Positions 8,561 to 15,877 of a stretch of 64,000 nucleotides of DNA are shown in pieces; positions within the stretch are counted from its first letter, which is position 1, and each line of letters begins with the position of its first letter. The DNA lies in NCBI RefSeq assembly GCF_009709675.1, contig NZ_WMLB01000022.1, positions 161,365 through 225,364 on the forward strand, in the 5' to 3' direction. This DNA comes from Agromyces bracchium. Its GTDB lineage: Bacteria > Actinomycetota > Actinomycetes > Actinomycetales > Microbacteriaceae. Both the position numbers and the translations under genes were made by a program. A model generated the notes under the pieces. It was not told the origin of the DNA. It did no database searches and was given only the letters and a program-made list of their open reading frames with translations.

Positions 8561-8635
8561 CTCGCGATTGCGACGCGCCTCGCGATGGCGACGCGCCTCG
8601 CGATGGCGACGCCTCGCGATTGCGATGCGCCTCGC
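8561..8635. repeat. 18-bp tandem repeat, four copies
   Basis: Units of the type CTCGCGATGGCGACGCGC start at 8561, 8579, 8597 (16 nt) and 8613, then decay. The last copy ends about 25 nt before the lipoprotein start at 8655, so the array covers the likely promoter zone of that gene. Confidence 0.7.
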
Positions 8636-8654
8636 TGGGCGGGATGATGCGGAC

Positions 8655-9074
8655 GTGTCCCTACGCCGCATCTCCGTCGTCGTCCCCGTCGGGCTCGCGA
8701 TCGCCCTCGGCCTCGCCGCCTGTGCGCCAACCGGGCCGGGGACCGGCGGCGGCGACGGCTACGCCGGCTTCCCTCCGGGGCACCGCCCTGAGGCGTTCGA
8801 CGAGTCTCCGCGCGCGACCCTCCTCGACGACGGCACCGTGCTCGCGATCACGACGTGGGGGAGCTCCAGTTGCCACCGCGAGGTCGACCAGGTCGAGTGG
8901 GACGGCACGCTCGCTCGCGTCCACGTGGACCGCGCCGGCGGATTCGCCTGCACCGCCGACATGGCCGCGTACACGACCGAACTCGACGTGCCCGAGGCAT
9001 CCGCGGGCCGGATCACCGAGGTCGAGCTGACCTACGAGGACTGGGACGGCGTCGACCGGCTCACCGTCGAGTGA
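8655..9074 (+). CDS. small lipoprotein of unknown function
   Basis: A 139-residue product with an N-terminal signal (SLRRISVVVPVGLAIALGL) and lipobox LAAC, so it is predicted to be membrane-anchored outside the cell. The mature part has a Gly-rich linker and a compact domain with two further Cys residues (SSSCHRE and GFACTAD), likely a disulfide. No family is recognised. The GTG at 8655 is the only in-frame start that leaves a signal peptide of normal length; upstream codons belong to the tandem repeat. It converges on the aminopeptidase gene, with 18 nt between stop codons. Confidence 0.7.
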   Translation: MSLRRISVVVPVGLAIALGLAACAPTGPGTGGGDGYAGFPPGHRPEAFDESPRATLLDDGTVLAITTWGSSSCHREVDQVEWDGTLARVHVDRAGGFACTADMAAYTTELDVPEASAGRITEVELTYEDWDGVDRLTVE

Positions 9075-9095
9075 GCCGATCGACGGGCCGGCTCA
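9072..9095. terminator. hairpin built from two convergent stop codons
   Basis: The arms TGAGCCG (9072-9078) and CGGCTCA (9089-9095) are exact complements. The left arm begins with the TGA of the lipoprotein gene and the right arm ends with the reverse-strand TGA of the aminopeptidase gene. Confidence 0.45.
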
Positions 9096-10679
9096 GCGGC
9101 GGGCGCCGCGCACCCAGGCCTCGACCTCGTCGGCCGTGCGGGGGATGCCCGCCGAGAGGTTCTCGGCGCCGTCGGCGGTCACGAGGATGTCGTCCTCGAT
9201 GCGCACGCCGATGCCGCGGAACTCCTCGGGCACCGAGAGGTCGTCGGCCTGGAAGTAGAGGCCCGGCTCGATCGTGAAGACCATGCCCGGCTCGAGCACG
9301 CCGTCCATGTACATCGAGCGGCGCGCCTGCGCGCAGTCGTGCACGTCGAGGCCGAGGTGGTGGCTCGTGCCGTGCACCATGTACCGGCGGTGGAACTGGT
9401 TCTCGGGCTGGAGCGATTCCTCGGCCGAGACCGGGAGGAAGCCCCACTCGGCGGTGCGCTTCGCGATGACCTCCATCGCGGCGGCGTGGATCTCCCGGAA
9501 CACCGCGCCGGGGCGCACGATGCGGAACGCGGCATCCGCCGCCTCGAGCACGGCCTCGTACACCTGGCGCTGGACGGGCGAGAACGTGCCGTTCACCGGG
9601 AACGTGCGCGTGATGTCGGCCGTGTAGTAGCTGTCCATCTCGACGCCCGCGTCGAGCAGCACCAGGTCGCCGGGGACGACGGCGCCGTCGTTGCGGGTCC
9701 AGTGCAGGATCGTCGCGTGCGGGCCGGCCGCGGCGATCGACGCGTAGCCGACGTCGTTGCCGTCGAGGCGAGCGCGGGTCGCGAAGACGCCCTCGATGAC
9801 GCGCTCGCCGCGCACCTCGCTCGTGATGCGCGGCAGCTCGCCGAGCACCTCGGCGAAGCCGCGCTCGGTCGCGTCGACCGCGGCGCGGAGCTCGGCGACC
9901 TCGAAGTCGTCCTTCACGAGGCGCAGCTCGGAGAGCACGCGCGCGAAGTCGGCGTCGGGCTCGTGCTCGGCGTTCACCTCGAGGCTGAACGGCGCGTCGG
10001 ACGCGTTCGTCGACAGTGCCTCCTCGGCGGCGAAGCGCAGGCGCGCGTGGTCGATGCGCTCGGTGATCGCGGCGTCGGCCTCGCGGACCACGAGCGTCGC
10101 GGTGTCGGTCGAGTTCACGACCGAGTCGAAGTCGGCGATGCCGCGCGTCGCGAGCTGCAGGTCGGCGGCGACGTGCGCGAGTGACGGGCGCGGGCCGATC
10201 CAGAACTCGCCGATCGCGGGGTTGGCGTAGAACTCCTCGCTGTCGCGCCCCGCGCGCTCACGGAAGTACACGGTCGCCTCGTGGCCGGCGTCGCCGGCCG
10301 GCTCGAGCACGAGCACGGCGCCCGGCTCGGAGTCGGAGCCCCAGCCGGTCAGGTGCGCGAACGCGGAGTGCGCCCGGAACGGGTAGTCGGTGTCGTTCGC
10401 GCGCTGCTTCATGTCGCCCGCGGGGATCACGAGCCGCTGCCCGGGGAACTCGGCGGAGACCTTCGCACGGCGGGCGGTCGCGTGCGCGGCCTGCGGGCGG
10501 GCCTCGGGGAGGCGTTCGTCGCGCTCGGCCCATCCGTTGCCGATGAAGTCCTTGAAGCCCTCGGACGCCGGCGTGGTCGAACGGTTCGCGTTCCGGCCGG
10601 TCTCCTCAGCGGTGGTCTCGTCGGTGGGGGCCTCGTGGGCCGTCGCGGTCGCGTCGCCGGTGTTCGTCATGGTCTCCAT
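9093..10679 (-). CDS. pepP: Xaa-Pro aminopeptidase (aminopeptidase P)
   Basis: This 528-residue cytoplasmic metallopeptidase removes N-terminal residues ahead of proline. The creatinase-like N-domain (roughly residues 90-230) precedes the pita-bread catalytic domain, which shows the expected metal ligands: Asp in LLDAGVEMDSYYTADITRTF (two Asp), His in HGTSHHLGLDVHD, Glu in EPGMVFTIEPG and a later Glu in GVRIEDD. The first ~65 residues are Thr/Ala/Glu-rich and look disordered, which is longer than in E. coli PepP. Starts at 10679 or 10670 are both possible; GGAG precedes the second closely. Confidence 0.92.
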   Translation of the reverse strand: METMTNTGDATATAHEAPTDETTAEETGRNANRSTTPASEGFKDFIGNGWAERDERLPEARPQAAHATARRAKVSAEFPGQRLVIPAGDMKQRANDTDYPFRAHSAFAHLTGWGSDSEPGAVLVLEPAGDAGHEATVYFRERAGRDSEEFYANPAIGEFWIGPRPSLAHVAADLQLATRGIADFDSVVNSTDTATLVVREADAAITERIDHARLRFAAEEALSTNASDAPFSLEVNAEHEPDADFARVLSELRLVKDDFEVAELRAAVDATERGFAEVLGELPRITSEVRGERVIEGVFATRARLDGNDVGYASIAAAGPHATILHWTRNDGAVVPGDLVLLDAGVEMDSYYTADITRTFPVNGTFSPVQRQVYEAVLEAADAAFRIVRPGAVFREIHAAAMEVIAKRTAEWGFLPVSAEESLQPENQFHRRYMVHGTSHHLGLDVHDCAQARRSMYMDGVLEPGMVFTIEPGLYFQADDLSVPEEFRGIGVRIEDDILVTADGAENLSAGIPRTADEVEAWVRGARR

Positions 10680-10717
10680 TCTCGCACCGCGCCGCCGACG
10701 CGCCGAGCCGCGGAGGA

Positions 10718-11740
10718 TCAGCCGCCCACCCGCGAGAGGGTCGCCACGATCGGCCGGTGATCGCTGCCCGCGCCGTCGAGCGCGTCGAGCACCCGGAACG
10801 CCTCGACCGACCAGCCTGGAGTCGCGAGCACGTGGTCGATGGGGCTTCCGAGCAGCTCGGGCAGGCTCGTCGGCCAGGTGCCGAGGCCGCCCGCGCCGCC
10901 CGCGACCGCCGCATCGGCGCACCGGCCGAGGTCGCCGCCGTCGACGCCGCGACCGGCGAAGTGATCGACCGTCGCATTGAAGTCGCCCGCCATGATGACG
11001 TCGTCGCCCGCGCACTGCTCGGCCAGCCAGTCGAGGTCGCTGCGCCAGTTCCGCAGCTCCCACCGGATCGGCGCGACGGCGTGCACGGCGACGATCCGCG
11101 GGCCGTCGCCGCCCGCCGGCTCGGCGACGACGGTCGGCAGCGTGTTGGTGTTGCCGGGCGGGCCCGGCCACGGATCGTTCACGACGTCGTAGTCGCCGAG
11201 GTCGGGTGAGATGAGGATGGTCGTCGAGCGCGCCTTGGCGACCTCGTCGAAGGCCTGCGTGTGCACCCACATCGGGCGCCCGCCCTCGCGCATCGCGATC
11301 GCCACCTCCTCGCCGAGCGACTCGGTCGTTTCAGGGAGCACGACGACGTCGGCCTCCTGCTCGAGCGCGAGTCCCGCGATCGTCGACGCGTCGGGCACCT
11401 CGCCGAGCGTGTTCCACGAGAGCACGGTGACCGAATCGGATGCCGCGGCCGCGCCGCCGCCGCCGAGGCCGCGCAGCGCGAGCACGCCCAGGTTGCCGAG
11501 CGCGAACAGCACCAGGATCGCGGCCAGCGCCCCGATCAGGCGTCGCCCGGGCCCGAGGAGCAGGGCGATCGCGAGCACGGCGGCCAGCGCGCCCGCGCCG
11601 GCCGCGGCCACGCCCCGCAACGCGACGACGTGCGCGGCGATCCACTGGTCCTGCAGGCCGAACGCCTGCGGCCACAGCAGCGCCGACGCGACGGCGGCGG
11701 TGCCGAGCACGACGGCCCAGCCGAGGATGCGGGGGAGCAT
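10718..11740 (-). CDS. membrane-anchored endonuclease/exonuclease/phosphatase-family protein
   Basis: A 340-residue protein with three N-terminal transmembrane helices (residues ~8-30, 40-65, 70-95) followed by an EEP-fold domain. The domain starts with VTVLSWNTLGE (catalytic Asn), has VVVLPETTES (metal Glu), VHAVAP, IMAGDFNATVDH (Asp/Asn) and ends SDHRPIVATL, the SDH catalytic His motif. The domain should lie outside the membrane. The family includes DNases, sphingomyelinases and phosphoinositide phosphatases; the substrate cannot be read from sequence. TACGCT sits 7 nt upstream of the ATG. Confidence 0.82.
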   Translation of the reverse strand: MLPRILGWAVVLGTAAVASALLWPQAFGLQDQWIAAHVVALRGVAAAGAGALAAVLAIALLLGPGRRLIGALAAILVLFALGNLGVLALRGLGGGGAAAASDSVTVLSWNTLGEVPDASTIAGLALEQEADVVVLPETTESLGEEVAIAMREGGRPMWVHTQAFDEVAKARSTTILISPDLGDYDVVNDPWPGPPGNTNTLPTVVAEPAGGDGPRIVAVHAVAPIRWELRNWRSDLDWLAEQCAGDDVIMAGDFNATVDHFAGRGVDGGDLGRCADAAVAGGAGGLGTWPTSLPELLGSPIDHVLATPGWSVEAFRVLDALDGAGSDHRPIVATLSRVGG

Positions 11741-11747
11741 TCACCCC

Positions 11748-11753
11748 AGCGTA
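11748..11753 (-). promoter_or_regulatory. -10 hexamer of a leaderless promoter
   Basis: TACGCT on the minus strand, 7 nt from ATG 11740. Confidence 0.5.
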
Positions 11754-11833
11754 GGCGAGCGCGCGCGCACCGGGCGGAGCATCCACAGGGCGTCGGCTGG
11801 GAGTCTGCGGGGAAGCGGCTGACTAGGCGCGCC

Positions 11834-11839
11834 TACGAT
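11834..11839 (+). promoter_or_regulatory. -10 hexamer of a leaderless promoter
   Basis: TACGAT, 6 nt before ATG 11846. Together with the minus-strand hexamer at 11748 it defines a divergent promoter pair. Confidence 0.5.
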
Positions 11840-11845
11840 GGGCAC

Positions 11846-12712
11846 ATGGCCGACGCTCCGTTCGCCGTCGCAGCGGACCTGCACGCGCACACCACGGTCT
11901 CCGACGGCACGGACACGCCCGCGGAGCTCGTCGCCGCGGCATCCGCCGCCGGCCTCGACGCGCTCGCGATCACCGACCACGACTCGACCGCCGGGTGGAG
12001 CGAGGCGATCGACGCCGCACGTCGGCACCGCATCGGCCTGATCCCCGGCATCGAGCTCTCGACGCGCGAGCAGTTCACGAGCGTGCACGTGCTCGGCTAC
12101 CTCATCGACCCGACCGACGAGGCGCTCCTCGCCGAGACCGCGCGCATCCGCGACTCGCGGCTCACCCGCGCCGAGGCGATCGTCCGGCGCATCGCCGCCG
12201 ACTACGACCTCACGTGGGACGACGTGCTCGCGCAGACGAGCGACGGCGCCACGATCGGCCGCCCGCACATCGCCGATGCGCTCGTCGCGCGGGGCCACGC
12301 CTCGACGCGCTCCGACGCCTTCGCGGGCATCCTGCACTGGCGCTCGGGCTACGCGCAGCCGCACTACGCGCCCGACCCGCTCACCGGCATCCGCCTCATC
12401 CGGGCCGCGGGCGGCGTGCCCGTGCTCGCGCACCCGGGCACGCGCGGCGCCGAGGACGTGGTGCCCGATCGCCGGCTCGCCCGGTTCGCCGCATCGGGCC
12501 TGTTCGGCCTCGAGGTCGACCACCCCGAGAACACGGAGGCCGCGAAGCCGCGCCTGCGCGAGCTCGCACGCCGCCACGGGCTCGCGATCACGGGTTCGAG
12601 CGACTACCACGGGCGCGGCAAGGTCAACCGCCTCGGCCAGTACACGACCGCACCCGAGGTCGTCGCGCGCATCCTCGCGGAAGGGCGCGGGAGCGAGCCG
12701 TTCCTGCCGTGA
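11846..12712 (+). CDS. PHP-domain phosphoesterase
   Basis: A 288-residue metal-dependent phosphoesterase of the PHP superfamily, similar to RnmA/YciV-type 3',5'-nucleotide bisphosphate phosphatases and 5'-3' RNA/DNA exonucleases. It has the PHP motifs in order: DLHAHTTVSDG, ITDHDST, IPGIELST, VLAHPG and GSSDYHG. An insertion domain typical of the YciV group lies between motifs III and IV. It is divergent from the membrane EEP protein and convergent with the DEAD-box helicase. The leaderless -10 supports the ATG at 11846. Confidence 0.88.
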   Translation: MADAPFAVAADLHAHTTVSDGTDTPAELVAAASAAGLDALAITDHDSTAGWSEAIDAARRHRIGLIPGIELSTREQFTSVHVLGYLIDPTDEALLAETARIRDSRLTRAEAIVRRIAADYDLTWDDVLAQTSDGATIGRPHIADALVARGHASTRSDAFAGILHWRSGYAQPHYAPDPLTGIRLIRAAGGVPVLAHPGTRGAEDVVPDRRLARFAASGLFGLEVDHPENTEAAKPRLRELARRHGLAITGSSDYHGRGKVNRLGQYTTAPEVVARILAEGRGSEPFLP

Positions 12713-12737
12713 CGAGCCGCTGAGGCGGGCGAGACGC

Positions 12738-12780
12738 GGAACGGGCCGGATGCCTCGTGAGGAGGCATCCGGCCCGTTCC
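12738..12780. terminator. 19-bp perfect stem-loop, bidirectional terminator
   Basis: Arms at 12738-12756 and 12762-12780 pair without mismatch around a 5-nt loop. It lies between the convergent PHP and DEAD-box helicase genes. The stem contains GGATGCC/GGCATCC. Confidence 0.85.
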
Positions 12781-12820
12781 GACGTGTCGTGCGGCGGCTC
12801 GCGCTCGTGCGCGTGTCGCG

Positions 12821-14332
12821 TCAGGCGGTGGGCGCCGTCGACGGCGCTCCCGCCGCGCTGCCGCCCGAGCGACCGCCGCGGCGGCGACGGCGGCGACGCG
12901 GGGCCGCGTTGCCGTCGTGGTGCTCCTTGCCCTTGCCGTCGTGCGTGCCCGCGCCCGGCTCCTTCTCCTGAGCGGCGCCGGACTCCGCGGCGGCGGCGTC
13001 ACCCGTCGCGGCGCCCTCGCCGACCGGCCGGCCCGAGCGCGTGCGACGGCGCGACCGCGAGCCGCGCTCGCCGGAGGCATCCACCCGCCCGCCGTTCTCA
13101 TGGCGACCCGCGGTGCTCGACCGCGACGGTGCCGCCGTGGGCGCCGCGGGCTTCAGGCGGCCCTTCGTGCCCTCGGGGATGTCGAGGTCGGAATAGAGGT
13201 GCGGGCTCGACGAGTACGTCTCGGTCGGCTCGGGCTGGCCGAACTCGAGGGCGCGGTTGATGAGCGCCCACTTGTGCAGGTCGTCCCAGTCGACGAACGT
13301 GACGGCGATGCCCGTCTTGCCGGCGCGGCCGGTTCGGCCCGCGCGGTGCAGGTAGGTCTTCTCGTCGTCGGGGATCGTGTGGTTGATGACGTGCGTCACG
13401 TCGTCGACGTCGATGCCGCGCGCCGCGACATCCGTGGCGATGAGCACGTCCTTCTTGCCCGCCTTGAAGGCGGCCATGGCGCGCTCGCGCTGGTCCTGGT
13501 TGAGGTCGCCGTGCACCGCCGCGGCGTTGAAGCCGCGGTCGTTCAGCTCCTCCACGAGCTTGGCGGCGGCGCGCTTGGTGCGCGTGAAGATCACCGTCTT
13601 GCCACGGCCGTCGGCCTGGAGGATGCGGGAGATCACCTCGTCCTTGTCGAGCGAGTGCGCCCGGTAGATGAGGTGCTTGATGTTCGCCTGCGTCAGGCCC
13701 TCGTCGGGGTCGTTCGCGCGGATGTGGATCGGGCGGCTCATGAAGCGGCGCGCGAGCGCGACGATCGGGCCGGGCATGGTCGCCGAGAAGAGCATGGTGT
13801 GCCGGGTCGGCGGGGTCTGCGCGAAGAGCTTCTCGATGTCGGCGAGGAAGCCGAGGTCGAGCATCTTGTCGGCCTCGTCGAGCACCATCTCGGTGACGTT
13901 CTTCAGCGACAGCAGGCGCTGCGAGGCGAGGTCGAGCAGACGCCCGGGCGTGCCGACGACGATCTGGGCTCCGGCCTTGAGCTGCTCGATCTGCCCCTCG
14001 TAGGCCTTGCCGCCGTAGATCGACACGATCTTCGTGGGGCGGTTGGAGGTCGCTAGCTCCAGGTCTTCGGTGACCTGCACGCACAGCTCGCGCGTGGGCA
14101 CCACGACGAGCGCCTTGACGCCCGGCTCGGGGTCGTCGCCGAGGCGCTGGATGAGCGGCAGGCCGAACCCGAAGGTCTTGCCCGTGCCGGTCTTCGCCTG
14201 GCCGATGATGTCCTGCCCGGTGAGGGCGAGGGGGATGGTCTGCTCCTGGATGGGGAAGGCATCGGCGATGCCCTTCCCGGCGAGGGCCTCGACGATGTCG
14301 GGCGCGATGCCGAGTTCGGTGAAGGTGGTCAA
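12821..14332 (-). CDS. DEAD-box RNA helicase (RhlE/DeaD type)
   Basis: A 503-residue ATP-dependent RNA helicase. The core shows the Q motif (FPIQEQTIPLAL), Walker A AKTGTGKT, PTREL, TPGRLLDL, VLDEADKML, SAT, TRTKRAAAKL, ATDVAARGIDVDDV and HRAGRTGRAGKTG. The last ~130 residues are basic, Arg/Gly/Ala-rich and disordered, ending in an RRRRRRGGRSGG-type RNA-binding tail. The initiation codon is TTG (14330-14332); no ATG or GTG fits the conserved N-terminus. Its position next to a ferritin-like protein and DUF3107 matches mycobacterial Rv3211. Confidence 0.93.
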   Translation of the reverse strand: MTTFTELGIAPDIVEALAGKGIADAFPIQEQTIPLALTGQDIIGQAKTGTGKTFGFGLPLIQRLGDDPEPGVKALVVVPTRELCVQVTEDLELATSNRPTKIVSIYGGKAYEGQIEQLKAGAQIVVGTPGRLLDLASQRLLSLKNVTEMVLDEADKMLDLGFLADIEKLFAQTPPTRHTMLFSATMPGPIVALARRFMSRPIHIRANDPDEGLTQANIKHLIYRAHSLDKDEVISRILQADGRGKTVIFTRTKRAAAKLVEELNDRGFNAAAVHGDLNQDQRERAMAAFKAGKKDVLIATDVAARGIDVDDVTHVINHTIPDDEKTYLHRAGRTGRAGKTGIAVTFVDWDDLHKWALINRALEFGQPEPTETYSSSPHLYSDLDIPEGTKGRLKPAAPTAAPSRSSTAGRHENGGRVDASGERGSRSRRRTRSGRPVGEGAATGDAAAAESGAAQEKEPGAGTHDGKGKEHHDGNAAPRRRRRRRGGRSGGSAAGAPSTAPTA

Positions 14333-14453
14333 ATGTCTGCCTGTCCGTGATGCGGAATTCGGGTGCGCCCAGTTCCGATCGACCGGCGCACGGCCGCGGT
14401 TCCATCGCCCGCGGCGGGTCCCAGCCTATCCGAGCGGGCTGCAAGGCCCCGGA

Positions 14454-14459
14454 TATGCT
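14454..14459 (+). promoter_or_regulatory. -10 hexamer of a leaderless promoter
   Basis: TATGCT, 6 nt before the GTG at 14466, in the divergent gap with the DEAD-box helicase gene. Confidence 0.5.
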
Positions 14460-14465
14460 GTGCTC

Positions 14466-15179
14466 GTGGTCAATTGGTCGATGTCGCGCCGTCCCCGTCC
14501 GGAGACCCCGAGGCTGCGTCCGCGGGTCGCGCCGACCGACCTCACCCGCGTCGACTTCACCGAGTTCACGCCCGATCCCGTGCCGTTCCTCGGCCAGGCC
14601 GCGTACATCCAGCTCGAGTTCTTCGAGAGCCTCGCGAAGGCCGTGGCGACCGCCCCCGACCTGGCGTCGAAGGAGGGGCTGAGCGCGGCGGCCGGCGTCG
14701 CCCTGCGCAAGCACCACGAGCTCATCGCCGAACTGCGCCGGCTCGGCGCCGACCCCGCCGAGGTCATGGCGCCGTTCGCCCCCGCGGCCGACCGGTTCCG
14801 CCAGGTCACCTCGGGCGCCGACTGGTTCGAGCTGCTGCTCGGCATCCACATCACGTCGGGGATGCTCGACGACTACTTCATCCGCCTCGCGGAGGGGCTC
14901 CCGCACGAGCTCCGCGCACGCGTGCGCGCCATCCTCGGCGAGTCGCGCTCGGCCGAGGTCATCGAGCGCGAGCTCGAGCGCGCGATCGCGGCCGACGCGA
15001 CGCTCGACGACCGGCTCGCGCTGTGGGGTCGGAGCCTCGTCGGCGACACGCTCCTCATCGCGCGCTCCGCCGTGCGGGCGGCCGGCTCGGGCGAGCACGG
15101 CCCCGACGTCGAGCCGGTCTTCACCGAGCTCATCGCGTCGCACACGCGACGGATGGACGCGCTCGGGCTGACCGCCTGA
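14466..15179 (+). CDS. ferritin-like fold protein (MiaE-related)
   Basis: A 237-residue, mostly helical protein of the actinobacterial ferritin-like family related to tRNA hydroxylase MiaE. Helices carrying candidate metal ligands are visible: QLEFFESLAKAV, RKHHELIAELRRLG, LLGIHITSGMLDDYF and RELERAIAADA. A full di-iron ExxH set is plausible but not certain from one sequence. The gene is divergent from the DEAD-box helicase, as with Rv3210c/Rv3211. The GTG at 14466 is selected by the -10 spacing and the lack of similarity upstream. Confidence 0.75.
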   Translation: MVNWSMSRRPRPETPRLRPRVAPTDLTRVDFTEFTPDPVPFLGQAAYIQLEFFESLAKAVATAPDLASKEGLSAAAGVALRKHHELIAELRRLGADPAEVMAPFAPAADRFRQVTSGADWFELLLGIHITSGMLDDYFIRLAEGLPHELRARVRAILGESRSAEVIERELERAIAADATLDDRLALWGRSLVGDTLLIARSAVRAAGSGEHGPDVEPVFTELIASHTRRMDALGLTA

Positions 15180-15206
15180 GCGGGGCCCGGGCCTCGGGTC
15201 GCCGGG

Positions 15207-15243
15207 CCTGCGGCCCGCGAGTCGCTCGGTCGCGGCCCGCAGG
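15207..15243. terminator. stem-loop between convergent genes
   Basis: Arms 15207-15220 (CCTGCGGCCCGCGA) and 15230-15243 pair with one mismatch around a 9-nt loop, between the convergent ferritin-like and small membrane protein genes. Confidence 0.6.
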
Positions 15244-15254
15244 CGCGCGGGCGG

Positions 15255-15560
15255 TCAGCCGCGCGCGAGGCCGAAGCGAGCGAGGTGCGCGAACGTCCGC
15301 GCGTCGTCCTCCTGCCGGCGACGGGCGAGCAGGTGGCCGGTTCCGGCCGCGGCGGCAGCGGATGCCACGAGCGAGATCACCCAGATCCATCCGCCGTCCC
15401 ACGGCATGCCGAGCCAGGTCAGGGCGACCCACACGACCGCGGCGACGCCCGCGCCGACGGCCGGGACGAGCACGACGCCGCGGAACTCGCGGCGAGGCAG
15501 CGCGAAGTGGGCGGCGAGGCCGAGGATGGCGCCGCCCAGCGTGACGAAGAGCAGTTCCAT
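15255..15560 (-). CDS. small integral membrane protein
   Basis: A 101-residue protein with three hydrophobic segments (ELLFVTLGGAILGLAAHFAL, VVLVPAVGAGVAAVVWVALT, WIWVISLVASAAAAAGTGHL) and a basic C-terminus. I recognise it only as a conserved actinobacterial membrane protein without known function. Its ATG overlaps the TGA of the DUF3107 gene by 1 nt (ATGA), so it is co-translated with it. Confidence 0.65.
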   Translation of the reverse strand: MELLFVTLGGAILGLAAHFALPRREFRGVVLVPAVGAGVAAVVWVALTWLGMPWDGGWIWVISLVASAAAAAGTGHLLARRRQEDDARTFAHLARFGLARG

Positions 15561-15784
15561 CAGCCGACGAAGCCGATCTTGCGCGACTCCTCCGTGCCGA
15601 TCTCGACGTACGCGAGCGCGGCGGCGGGCACCACGTAGACCGTGCCCTTCGCGTCGGTCAGGCGCAGCACGGGCGACTGCCCGCTGAGCGCCGCCGAGAC
15701 GGCCTGCTCGACCTCCGCCGCCGTCAGCGAGGTCTCGAAGGAGAGCTCGCGGGGGGAGTTCTGGATGCCGATACGAAGGTCCAC
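15560..15784 (-). CDS. DUF3107 protein
   Basis: A 74-residue cytoplasmic protein of the DUF3107 family (mycobacterial Rv3208A/TB9.4 type). The conserved DLRIGIQNSPRELSFE start and the central TLTD-like LRLTDAKGTVYVVPAAALAYVEIG are clear. The GTG at 15784 is favoured over ATG 15808 because AGAAAGG lies 6 nt upstream of it and family members start at this point. Structural work on relatives suggests a small ubiquitin-like or RNA-associated fold, but no function is firmly assigned. It pairs with the membrane protein downstream. Confidence 0.82.
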   Translation of the reverse strand: MDLRIGIQNSPRELSFETSLTAAEVEQAVSAALSGQSPVLRLTDAKGTVYVVPAAALAYVEIGTEESRKIGFVG

Positions 15785-15864
15785 GGTGCGCCTTTCTGTC
15801 GTTGACACGACACTACGACACGCGGGGGTGCGAGCCGGACGCGTTCACTGTCGGCGGACACGGA

Positions 15865-15870
15865 TACCGT
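15865..15870 (+). promoter_or_regulatory. -10 hexamer of a leaderless promoter for adnAB
   Basis: TACCGT, 7 nt before ATG 15878. It overlaps the alternative GTG at 15869, arguing for the ATG. Confidence 0.5.
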
Positions 15871-15877
15871 GGGCGGC

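Larger units (their letters stand above)
8258..8654. other. 397-nt non-coding region with repeats
   Basis: No credible gene is seen on either strand. The region contains the compound palindrome at 8417-8474 and an 18-bp tandem repeat at 8561-8635. The open frames here are short, arginine-rich, and lack start signals. Confidence 0.6.

Noticed and set aside
7754..8635. Possible CRISPR array from the short repeats
   Set aside because: Units are contiguous 14-bp and 18-bp tandem repeats without spacers, and no cas gene is nearby.
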